Below, in pieces: positions 54,730 through 64,000 of a DNA stretch of 64,000 bases. How positions within the stretch are numbered: position 1 is the stretch's first letter; every line of letters begins with the position of its first letter. The notes beneath the pieces are model-generated. The model made no database searches. It was given only the letters and a program-made list of their open reading frames with translations, and was not told the origin of the DNA. The translations under genes were made by a program, and so were the position numbers. Source of the stretch: Bettongia penicillata ogilbyi (Eukaryota; Chordata; Mammalia; Diprotodontia; Potoroidae). The DNA lies in contig JAJHZJ010000531.1 of assembly GCA_023548195.1 (NCBI GenBank), positions 3,582,802 through 3,646,801 of the forward strand, read 5' to 3'.

Positions 54730-54743
54730 TAGAATCTTAAATG
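54730..54743. repeat. Target-site duplication, right copy
   Basis: TAGAATCTTAAATG, identical to 52999-53012. Confidence 0.95.
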
Positions 54744-55600
54744 AAATAATGAGGAAAAGTAGGGGGAAAGGAGAACTTTCCACACTCAAAAAACTATGTT
54801 ATAAATCAATAATCATCTATTTTGGTACTGGTTAAAAAATAGAAAAAGAGATCAGTGAAGCAGATTAGTTAAAGAAGAATCAGAAAAAAGAATGAATCTA
54901 AAGAATCCAGTTTTACATACAACCAAGAAAATGAACTACTTGAAATGAGACTGTTTTATTAACAAAAACTGCCAGGAAAACTTAAAAGAAGATCAGGATA
55001 AATTAATTTTTGAATAGTATCATATGCCATACATCAAAACAAGTTCCAAATGCTTAGCAGACTTCAATATAAAAGGTCATATCATTTTTCAAAAGTGTTA
55101 AATGCATTGATGGAACCTTTCACAACTATCATTAAGGGAGCATAGTTAACCAAACAAAGAGGAGAAGAGCTCACAGAGCACAAGAAAAAACTATTTCAAT
55201 TATAAATAATTTTTATAGGAACAAGTCATTACAGCAAGGATAACAGAAATTTGGTTGACAAAAAACAACAGGAATTTTGCGCTAAATATATCAGATTAAG
55301 TTCTAGATAGAAGATAAATATAGAATTGACAAAATATATAACAAGATTAATTCCTCAAGGGATAAGGTAGACAAATGATATGAATAAACAGTTATCAAAA
55401 GATTTGCAAGCTATTACCAACTGTAAGATTGTTCAAAACACACACAAGGGAAGTGCAAATTCAAACATTTCTGAGATTTTGCCTTATATCAAAATTGTCA
55501 AAAATTACCAAAAAAATCAGTTCTGAGAAGGTTCTGGGAAGAGGGGCACTTGAGTCTTTCACTCTACTTTCACATTTTTTTTACAGATTGCACATGGGCT
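54744..55600 (+). mobile_element. Old L1 ORF2, right part
   Basis: ggagaactttccacactcaa, aaactatgttataaatcaat, aatcatctattttggtactg, acttcaatataaaaggtcat and acacaagggaagtgcaaatt follow marsupial L1 ORF2. Many deletions remove any frame, and the element fades out near 55600 before its 3' UTR. Confidence 0.82.
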
Positions 55601-56514
55601 TGTACATATCACTATTTGCTGACTTCATCTGAGAGTTAGACTACCATAAGAGAATAAAGACACACAAAAACTGAGGCAGACTACCAGGTATCAAAGTCCA
55701 ACATGAGTCTCCTCTTCCTGTCCTTTCTGGGTAAGCAGAATGGTGAAGAGCTATTTTTTGCATATTAGCAGGATTAGTATCCTTTTTTACCCCTTACATA
55801 GCCTAACTAAATATAGTCTCAAGTATGGAAATGTCAGAACATTTACCCAATAAAATGGCCCCATCAGATTCCCATCATTTGCATTGCCTTTTCCTCTGTC
55901 CTATCAATGCCAAAATAATACATGTACTAGTTGGAAAAAAGTAGAATAGAGAATGTCTCTAACGAGACTCCAAATATGGGTTTTTTCCTTATATAAAGGA
56001 ATTAGTTTCACTACATTTCATCAACTAGGCTTTATTTAATTGACCCCAGTCATTTTCATTAAAAATACATACTGTTTTATATAAGGAGGATTAGCCAAGA
56101 ACATATAGATGAATCAGTATAAATCTATTCACATTATGAAAAAACAATCCAAAGTGCATGTCTTCACTAGTATGATGTTTTTTAAAATTAAAAATATTAT
56201 CAGTGTGGTAAGAATTCCAAAGAAAGTATTCTTCATCTCTCACATAAATAAACCCATGATTTTGAAAAGCAAATTATCATCTGCGTTTTATTTCTAAATT
56301 TAATGTTTTCCATTAAAAAAAATTGACTTATTTCAATTCTAAGCTCTTACCAAGATCCTTTGTGGGAGTATCCCCTAGAGTACCTGAACAGAGATCATTT
56401 AAATTTTAGACAAAATACATTATTTTTCAATAAAGCTAGTAGTAAATTTTTTTTTCTGGATCTGTGATTTCACTGGTATGAGCAAAGTCCCTATTCATTG
56501 ATGTAAGTCAGCAA
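55601..56514. other. Unassigned spacer, with one leader-exon-like word
   Basis: At 55703-55730 an ATG with A at -3 opens MSLLFLSFLG up to a GTAAGC donor in phase 1. It looks like a short signal-peptide exon but no second exon was found within several hundred bases. Nothing else is recognised. Confidence 0.35.
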
Positions 56515-56672
56515 TTCTGAAACTTAAAGTCTTGGAGAGTTTCCAGAGGTACTGAGAGGACAAGTGACTTACTCGTTCACCTTCCTAATATATGACAGAG
56601 GAAGGACTCAGGTCTTCCTTCCTACCTAAGCCCAGCCTTCTAATTCATTATGCCATACTGTCTCTCAATAAA
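56515..56672 (-). mobile_element. MIR-family SINE
   Basis: tactgagaggacaagtgact, gaaggactcaggtcttcctt and gcccagccttctaattcatt. Confidence 0.72.
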
Positions 56673-56739
56673 TAGTGATGAATATGGACCCATGGGAAAA
56701 CTAAAACATTATTTGTTAAGTAATAATTGAGTAAAAGAG

Positions 56740-57485
56740 GAAAATATAAAAACACCATCAGTTTAGAGATAATGATATTGTGGATACCATAAACTAAAAC
56801 TTATAGGCTGCAAGTAATACAATACTCAGAGGAAGATTTAGAGTGTTGAATGACTAATTGAACAAAAGAGAAAGAAAATTAACAAGCTTAGTTTGCACTT
56901 AAAAATCTTAGAAAAAAATCAGTCTAGCAGAAAAAGGGGGAAAAAGAAATAATCAAAAGCAGATCAATAAATTTCAAATGAGAAAATAATTAAAATAACA
57001 AGTAAATCCAAGCACTTATTTTAAATACTGCCAAATTTAAAAACAATTATGTGATCTAATTTAAAATGAAATGGAAAGATGAAAGCAAATGCAATCCAAC
57101 AAAATCAGAAATGAGAGATCACAAAAGCAAAAGAAAACAAGAAATATATCATATATTACTATATGGACTCATATAATAATATGCATTAATTAGTGCATTA
57201 GTATCATAGTGTTATTGTATTAGTATTCTATATTAGTGTGTTAATATCACTATACATAGCTATATTCTTTCTAAAAAAATTTAGAATATAAAAGAAATGA
57301 CTGATTAACCACAGTAGTATAAAATATCATAATTAACATTAAAAGAAGTGGATTATCAAAATAGACCAAACTGAGGAGAAACCAGAAAGACCATTAAAGA
57401 TCATCTCTACAAAGACTGTAAGCCTAAATGACTTCACAAATGAATTCTATGAAACTTTCAAAGAATGCTTAACTCTTCTATAGAT
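56740..57485 (+). mobile_element. Old L1 ORF2, linker to RT start
   Basis: The plus strand encodes KLIGCKQYSEEDLE, LSLHLKILEKNQ and DFTNEFYETFKECL, typical of the L1 ORF2 segment between endonuclease and RT. Many stops; AT-rich insertion at 57140-57260. Confidence 0.7.
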
Positions 57486-57619
57486 GCTTTAAAATCATGA
57501 AGATTGCGGATTGCCCATTTCCCTCTGTGACAGTGAGTGTAGATGCTAGGTGTACATTTCTTAAAGCTACCAGAATTGTACCCATCTACCTCTGACTTGT
57601 TCTCCTGCCTTCTAAAATC

Positions 57620-58290
57620 TACACAAAAGGGACTGTATCCCAAAGAGATCATAAAAATGGGAAAGGATTCCACACATACAAAAATATTTATAGCAGCTCT
57701 CTTTGTGGTGGCCAAAAACTGGAAATCAAGGGGATGCCCATCAATTGGGGAATGGCTGAATAAATTGTGACATATGAATGTAATGGAATATTATTGTGCT
57801 TTAAGAAATGATGAACAGAAAGACTTAAGAGAGTCCTAGAAAGAATTATACGAACTGATACTGAGTGAAAGGAGCAGAACCAGGAGAACTTTGTACACAG
57901 CAACAACCATAGTGTGTGAAGAATTTTTCTGGTAGACTTAGTACTTTATTGTAATGCAAGGACTTAAAAAGTTCCCAATGGACTCTTGAGGTGACATGCC
58001 TTCCACATCCAGAGAAAGAACAATGGAATTTGATCGCAGAATGAAGCAGACCATTTTGTTTTGTATTATGTTTTGTTTTGGTTTATGGTTTCTCCCATTC
58101 ATTTTAATTTTTCTAAGTAACATGTATTTAACAGGAATGTATGTGTAGAATCTATATAAGATGTACGCGGTCTCAGGGAGGGAATGGGGAAGGAGAGGGG
58201 AATGAGGGGGAGAGAGTGAAAAAAATTCTAAGATATATGGAAGTGATTGTTGAACACTGAAAACAAATAAAATAATCCAATTTAAAAATG
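57620..58290 (+). mobile_element. L1 ORF2 C-terminus and 3' UTR
   Basis: gtatcccaaagagatcataa, aatatttatagcagctctct, ttgtggtggccaaaaactgg, gggatgcccatcaattgggg and aatggctgaataaattgtga are the highly conserved L1 ORF2 tip. A 3' UTR with tctcagggagggaatgggga and an AATAAAATAAT end follows. Confidence 0.93.
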
Positions 58291-58455
58291 TATTTAATAG
58301 GAATGTATGAGTAGAACCTATATAAAATTGTATGCCATCTCAGGGAGGGAGTGTAGAGAGAGGGAGGAAGGAAGGAGGCAGAAGGGGAAAAAAAATCTAA
58401 GAAAAATGGAAGTGATTATAGAACACTGAAAACAAATAAAATAATTTAATTAAAA
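58288..58455 (+). mobile_element. Second copy of the same L1 3' tail
   Basis: atgtatttaataggaatgta, tctcagggagggagtgtaga and gaacactgaaaacaaataaa repeat the segment at 58121-58278 at reduced identity. Confidence 0.88.
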
Positions 58456-58820
58456 AATCAAATCAAATCTACAGAAAAGCAAGCCACTACTTGAATAATT
58501 AAATCCCTAGACAGTGTGGCATACATTTTGGCCAACAAGTGGTACTAATCTCTGATCGCCAACCTAGCAAGTAGTAGATGCCAGAGGCTTATCAAAAGGT
58601 AATCATTTTGTGTATGCAGGCTTTCACAAGAGCTTCAGAACTTATACTGCTTGCCAAAATACATTAAACAGCAAGCTCTTAGATTTTCTCTCCCACCTGC
58701 ACCATCGAAGCTCTCCCCAGCTCAGGGATAGTTCTGCTAGCATCAATCCAAAACTAATCTATGGAAATAAAAATGGAATATTTCTTTAAATAATATGAAT
58801 TACAGAAATCACTATGTGGC

Positions 58821-58821
<1 letters not shown>
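58456..58821. other. Unassigned spacer
   Basis: No feature recognised. Confidence 0.5.

Positions 58822-58862
<41 letters not shown>
58822..58862 (+). repeat. (CA)n microsatellite
   Basis: About 20 uninterrupted CA units. Confidence 0.98.
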
Positions 58863-58864
<2 letters not shown>

Positions 58865-59611
58865 CCTGTGTCAACTCAACCAACTCTATTATTCCATATC
58901 ACTTCATTGGTAAGTAACACTATGGCCATGCACATGTTTATAAAACAAAACAAATTAAAAAGAATGGCAAAATTGCCATGTTCTCTTTCTTAAGAGCTGT
59001 ATAGATTAACGATCTCCAACCCCATTCTCCTGACCACTATGCCTGGCAGGAGAAAGCTTCCTCCCTGGTATTTCCTGCTTTCCCTGGATGATGAAAGGAT
59101 GAAGGGTTGGACTTACGAGTTTGATGCCTCCTTTCAGAGACCCAGGACCTCAATCGATTGAGACAAAGTGGGAAAAGGTAATCATTTTTCCCACCATCTC
59201 ATCAAATGTTAAGGTAGTCAGAAACTTTTTGCTCAGGCACCCCAGAATCTGTCTCTACTTTTGACTCTCGTCTACAGCACTGACACCCCAAGGTCACAGG
59301 CATCAGCTTACACCACTACATCAGGCCATGGTTACAGCAGAAGCCACATCCCAAATTATCATGCTGAGTAAAGCAGTTAATTGCACTTGGGGATTGGCAA
59401 GCCCCACAGGACATTTAGGTCTGACTTTTTCCATCTGTATCCTTAACTCCAAAACTTGGGGCAAGAAAAGACAAGGGCAGAGGAAAGAGAAATTCAAGGA
59501 TAATGGGTAAATGTATTATCACATACCAGTTTCATCTCCCCTGGGGCTTCACTGATCTACTTCCATAAGTTAACTTTCAAGAGGCATTATCAATGCCTAT
59601 TACCTTCTTAT
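58863..59611. other. Unassigned spacer
   Basis: No feature recognised in about 750 bp. Confidence 0.5.
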
Positions 59612-59775
59612 AATTCAGTAAATAGGTATTAAATGCCTACTATGTGCCAGGTACTTTGCTATGCTCTAGGCCCTAGAGTCTAGGGAGAGAAAAAGCAGCA
59701 AAAGATAGTCTCTGCCTTCAAGGAGCTTAGACTATAACGGGAGTTGGGGAGAGACAACATGCAAACAAATATAGA
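59612..59775 (-). mobile_element. L2 LINE, 3' end
   Basis: ggtattaaatgcctactatg, tgccaggtactttgctatgc, gccttcaaggagcttagact and ggggagagacaacatgcaaa. Confidence 0.9.
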
Positions 59776-59777
59776 AA

Positions 59778-60492
59778 CACATACCTTGTTATTTAATTGT
59801 ATTTTGCCTTATTGCACTTCACAGATAATGGTGTTTTTTACTAATTGAAGGTTTGTAGCATCGAGCAAGTCTATTGGTGCCATTTTCCCAACAGACAAGT
59901 TCACATTGTGTCTCTGTGTCACATTTTAATATTCTCACAATTCTTCAAACTTTTTAATTAAAATAATATCTATTATGGTGATTTGTGATCAGTGACCTTT
60001 AATGTTACTATTTTCATTGTTTTAGGGCATCACAAACAACGCACATATAAGACAGTGAACTTAATTGATTAATGTAGTGTGTGTTCTGACTGCTCCATCT
60101 CCCTCTCCACGGGTCTCCCTGGTCCCCAAAACAACAAGACTGAAGAATATTACATAAACTTAGTTGATAAAACAGAAGCAGTTTTGAGAGGATTGACTCC
60201 AATTTTGAAAAAGTTTTGCTGTGTAAAATGCTATCAAACATCATTACAGGCTGCAGAGAAATCTTTTGTGAAAGGGAGAGTCACTGATGTGACAATCTTC
60301 ATGGTTGTCTCTTTTTTAAGAAACTGCCACAGCCACCACAGCCTTTAGCAACCACCACCCTGATTAGTCAGCAGCCATCAACACTGAGGCAAGACCATCC
60401 ACCAGCAAAAAGTTTATGACTTGCTGAAAGCTCAAATGGTGGTTAGCATTTTTAAGCAATGAAGTATTTTTAAATTAAGACATATACATCGT
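59778..60492 (+). mobile_element. Tigger1-like DNA transposon, internally deleted, 3' end lost
   Basis: tattgcacttcacagataat, gagcaagtctattggtgcca, tgtgtctctgtgtcacattt and gtgaacttaattgattaatg make up the left arm. Then the C-terminal part of the transposase gene (gaatattacataaacttagt, gaggattgactccaattttg) and the right arm ccaccagcaaaaagtttatg follow. It ends at agacatatacatcg, before the right terminal repeat. The transposase N-terminal and catalytic parts are gone. Confidence 0.92.
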
Positions 60493-60499
60493 AATCTAC

Positions 60500-60745
60500 T
60501 CTCCTATGATTCTAATAGATGAGTTTTCTCCTCATCCTGCCCCAAACCTCACTTCCCAGCTCCCAGCTCCAAACCATACTGCATGCATCCCTCTCTCCAG
60601 CTCCTCTTTATACATTGTCTGCCCCAATTAAAAGAAATATCCTATTAGAACATGGGCCCTTTGAGGGTAGACATTGTCTTGACTACATACATTTATTGCC
60701 AGTTCTGAGGATGGTATCCAGTACATATTAAATGGTTCATTAAAG
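60500..60745 (+). mobile_element. L2 LINE, 3' end (first of two)
   Basis: gaacatgggccctttgaggg, tagacattgtcttgactaca and catattaaatggttcattaa. Confidence 0.7.
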
Positions 60746-60749
60746 GCTC

Positions 60750-60958
60750 TGTCTATCCTCCACTCATAATCTATGTGAATGCCTAAACCAAAGCTCCTTT
60801 CTTGCCATCATTCCCTATATGTACCAAGCCCTACTATTAGAATATAAGCTCCTGAGGACAGGAACTACTTCACTTTTAATTTGTATTTCAGTGCCTGGCA
60901 CATACAGTTGTAGATACATAATAAATGCTACTTAATTCATTCATTCAAAGTAATTAAT
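60750..60958 (+). mobile_element. L2 LINE, 3' end (second of two)
   Basis: gaatataagctcctgaggac, aggaactacttcacttttaa, cagtgcctggcacatacagt and taataaatgctacttaattc. Confidence 0.85.
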
Positions 60959-60960
60959 GA

Positions 60961-61717
60961 GAAAAAGTGTTTTAGGAGATGACCTCTGACCCAAATATAT
61001 CACAAGCACTAACTGCAATTGACTAAAACAGGAAGGTGCCTAGCAATATGCCATTTGCATTGATAAAGTTCCATGATCTCCCTTGTGAAAACTCCTCCAC
61101 CAAGCCACCTACTCCCTTCAAAGAAAACCAGATGTGAACAGTGACAATCTGGTTTCTAACTCTTCCCACTAACCTTAAGTTTGTTTCTCCTCTCCAGCTT
61201 TCCAAGATATAATCTCTACCCACTGTACATTTGAATTATTAATCTCTTCTTTATCATCTCTGTTGTACCTACCTCATTCCTTCTGGCAGTGTTGTCAGTA
61301 GTCAGACATATCACCAATTTGGTTGGAAGCCATGTGATGAGTTCACAAGATAAGATATATTTCTGTACTTCTTTTAAGAGGGTGTGAACATTGAGACGTC
61401 AGACTCCTCTGCAGTACACCTTTCTTATTCAGATCTTCATGTCTGAAGGCAGGTCTCAGTGACAATAGTGTCTCTAATTTAATTTTATTTGTCAGTTCCC
61501 TAGAAGTGAATTTTGAAACTAATGGTAAACTAGCATACTGTTTTTGATTCAACACTAAGTTTACAGATTTCTACCAAAAAGCTGTTCTCTACCAGTGACT
61601 TCTCTCATTCACATTTCATTTATTTGGGGGGAAAAAGAGTAAAAAAGAAATTAATTGACTCTTCTAAAAATCTGAAACATGCCATATAAAATTAGGATTT
61701 TAAGCCAGACCCTCTCT
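60961..61717. other. Unassigned spacer
   Basis: No repeat or coding feature recognised. Confidence 0.5.
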
Positions 61718-61965
61718 AAGGTAGCTAGGTGGTGAAATAGAGCACTGGGCCTGGAGTCAGGAAGATCTGAAGGCAATATAACCTCAGACACTTAACTGCA
61801 TGATTTTGAGCAAGTCATTTCACCTCTGCTTCAGTGTTTTCAACTATACAACAGGGATGATAAGAACACCTACATTGGATGGTTGTGGTAAGCACCAAAT
61901 GAGATATTTACAAAACATTTAGCAAAATAGCTGGCACTGTGTATATAAATACTTATTCTTTCCCC
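61718..61965 (+). mobile_element. MIR (Ther-1) SINE, near full length
   Basis: aggtagctaggtggtgaaat, gcactgggcctggagtcagg, gagcaagtcatttcacctct, accaaatgagatatttacaa and gctggcactgtgtatataaa. Confidence 0.9.
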
Positions 61966-62004
61966 CCTCTAAGGGCCCTCTTGCTATATGTGACTTCTGT
62001 GAAA

Positions 62005-62580
62005 ATGCCTGTGGAAGTAAGGACATAAAGAATGACCGAACAAGTTGTGGTACATGATGGTGATGGAATATTACTGTGCTGTAAGAAATGATAAACTCAG
62101 TAGTCTTAGAAAAACATGGATAGACTTGCACGAAATAATGCCAAGCGAAGTGAGCAGAACCAGTTGTATACAGTAATAACAATATTATTTTAAGAATGAC
62201 ATTGAACAGATAAGTCAATTTGACTATCATAAACATCCAAATTAAAAGACAAATGAAGAAAGATTCTGTCTCCATCCAGAGAAAGAATTGATTAAACAAA
62301 AGTATGTATAAAATAATTTTATGTACATGTACTTTTTGTCTCACTAGGGCAGGAGAGGGTGGTGGGAGAGCGAGAAAAGAAGGAAAAAAATAAAAGACAT
62401 TTACATGATAGCTTTATTATAGGAATATTATTATTTTAATATTTAAATATAAAAAATTTAATAATATATTATTAAAGGAATAGCAAGTTGTACAGTTTCA
62501 TGTGCAATTATTTTTATGCTATGTTATAGAAATGCTTATTCCATTCCATAAGTTCAAAATAAAATAAATGTGAAAAAAAA
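62005..62580 (+). mobile_element. L1 ORF2 tip and 3' UTR
   Basis: acaagttgtggtacatgatg, gtgatggaatattactgtgc, aagcgaagtgagcagaacca and a 3' UTR gcaagttgtacagtttcatg, ttccataagttcaaaataaa. It is the same 3' UTR type as 29300-29455. Confidence 0.88.
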
Positions 62581-62814
62581 AACTAAATGGTTCCTCAAAC
62601 ATGGCTACTATCCTTCCTAACAATTAAGATAGTCCAGTGTGCAAAGAGAAAGAGAGATTAAGGTTGAAAAATTAAGACAACTATCTAGATAATTTGGATC
62701 AAAGCAGATTTTTCTTTATTTCTTCTGTGAAAATGTGAAAATTAATATCCATAATTTTGTCTGTCATATAATGATCAGAAAATTAGTAGGGTATGTTTTA
62801 TTTGGGATACAATA

Positions 62815-63000
62815 AGTGAAAGGCAGCAAGGACTTGAATTGAGGAAAACCTGAGTCCAAACCCTTGGATAATTGCTAGTTGTGACTCTCTCAGCAAGTCT
62901 CTTAACCTCCTTAAGCCTATGTAGTCGTCTATATCGTAAAATGATGGAGTTTGATTCGGTGCTCACTAAAGACCTTTCCAGTTTTAAATATATGATCTTG
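62815..63000 (+). mobile_element. MIR3 (Ther-2-like) SINE
   Basis: ctctctcagcaagtctctta, gtaaaatgatggagtttgat and aagacctttccagttttaaa, then tatatgatcttgc. Confidence 0.8.
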
Positions 63001-64000
63001 CAATCTACTAAATGGTTTTATTGAGAGCTAATAAATGATTTAACTATTCTCACTACAAACCTATTGGAACATCTAATAAATATTTATAAACATAAAAATT
63101 AGTCTGAACAATTGAGTAAATATAAATATGCTGGATCATTTTGGCAAAAATAGTTCTGATGCGCTAATAATTGTCTCGATTGAAGATGGTACACCTCAGT
63201 TAAATAAATGAACTACTATGGTGAAAATACAAATGTAGTCAAGACACAATCTACTAATCCAATAATTGTTGATAGATGAAAATGATGTACTCGGTTACAT
63301 ATAAATACTCTATTCTGTAATGTAATAAGTCAATCATGAAAGCAGGATATATTTTTAATGCTTTGAAAAATTCATTCTCCTTTGTCTTTCTTCCTCTCTT
63401 TATGGCCTCGATATATCTAGCCACATCCAAGTCTTTCAGGGCCTTGAAAAAATAAAAAACCACTGAATGATTTATGACTAAAGATTAATTTATTATTGTG
63501 TTTGCCATGCCAATTTCATGTATGTGCATGCAAATTCAGCTTCAAGGCTATATTTTGCCTTGAAAGAAAATTGAATTTGAAGTTAAGGCATGCTAGTGGC
63601 CACGGTACCTCATTTAAAGTCAAGTGGTCCCTGGCACATGAGATCAGCCCAGGATTATATCCAGTAATAATTTATATCCATTTGATACCTCAAGTGAACC
63701 TATTAGATATGTATTTCTTTGATACTTCAAAAGATCTATAATTTCATTGCTATGGGTACCCCTTCCACAAAAACACATTTAAATTTTGATTAACTGGTTT
63801 CACAAGTTACTATAGCCCAAAACATCATTACTATGTAGCCAGCTTTATGGTAGTGACAGTTTGGGGAATCCATAGACAACAAGTATGGTGAGCCCATGCT
63901 CAAACTTTCCAGCTTGATAGCACTGACCAGATTCTAGGTCTATTATCAAAGACTAAAGATTGCCTCCAAGCCTTGAGGAAGCACCAGAATAGCACTGTAG
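63001..64000. other. Unassigned spacer
   Basis: No repeat, RNA or exon recognised in the final kilobase. Confidence 0.5.

Overview
The window is a stretch of marsupial nuclear DNA. It is AT-rich and CpG-poor, and is built almost entirely from layered, mostly old transposable elements. The diagnosis rests on the many MAR1-type CORE-SINEs (head GGCAGCTAGGTGG, core GACCTGAGTTCAAAT, tail GCCAAGAAAACCCCAAAT). They sit beside a second SINE with the same head and an RTE-LINE-derived tail (WSINE1-like), marsupial-type L1 with an ORF1-only derivative (HAL1-type), RTE/BovB, CR1/L3, L2, MIR (Ther-1), MIR3 (Ther-2-like) and Tigger1. The WSINE1-like copy favours an Australian marsupial lineage, but that is from memory of the family and not proven by the sequence. 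Family names are assigned by recognising consensus-like words, not by a database search.

No protein-coding gene of the host can be supported. There is no CpG island, no convincing multi-exon structure, no functional tRNA and no CRISPR. The longest open frames are L1 ORF1 remnants, frames running through microsatellites, or chance frames. Two short candidates for host exons (about 33.8-34.1 kb on the minus strand and 55.7 kb on the plus strand) are flagged as weak.

Layout: 0-10 kb holds a 5S rRNA pseudogene touching a MAR1, L2 and MIR pieces, a hAT-like fossil, an RTE 3' end and possible LTRs. 10-20 kb holds a 38-bp minisatellite, a minus-strand solo LTR, a 2.85-kb HAL1-type element nested in an old L1, and a CR1/L3 LINE broken by RTE, MIR and MAR1 copies. 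20-31 kb holds L1 3' ends, a complete but internally deleted Tigger1, a solo LTR, a WSINE1-like SINE, a 1.5-kb L1 fragment and a long minus-strand L2 stretch. 31-36 kb has two very long purine microsatellites, (GGAA)n and (AGAGG)n. 36-52 kb is mostly unannotated spacer with SINE, L1 and L2 pieces. 52-55.6 kb holds an RTE reverse-transcriptase fragment carrying a MAR1, then an old L1 ORF2 split by a younger L1. That younger copy starts at the L1 5' end but stops inside ORF1, with a perfect 14-bp target duplication and no poly(A). 56-64 kb holds further L1 fragments, one with its 3' tail duplicated, a second deleted Tigger1, L2 ends and MIRs.

The value of the window is as a record of transposition: at least four element-in-element insertions can be read, several with target-site duplications. 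Many boundaries below are approximate (about 10-30 bp for SINEs, more for old LINE fragments).
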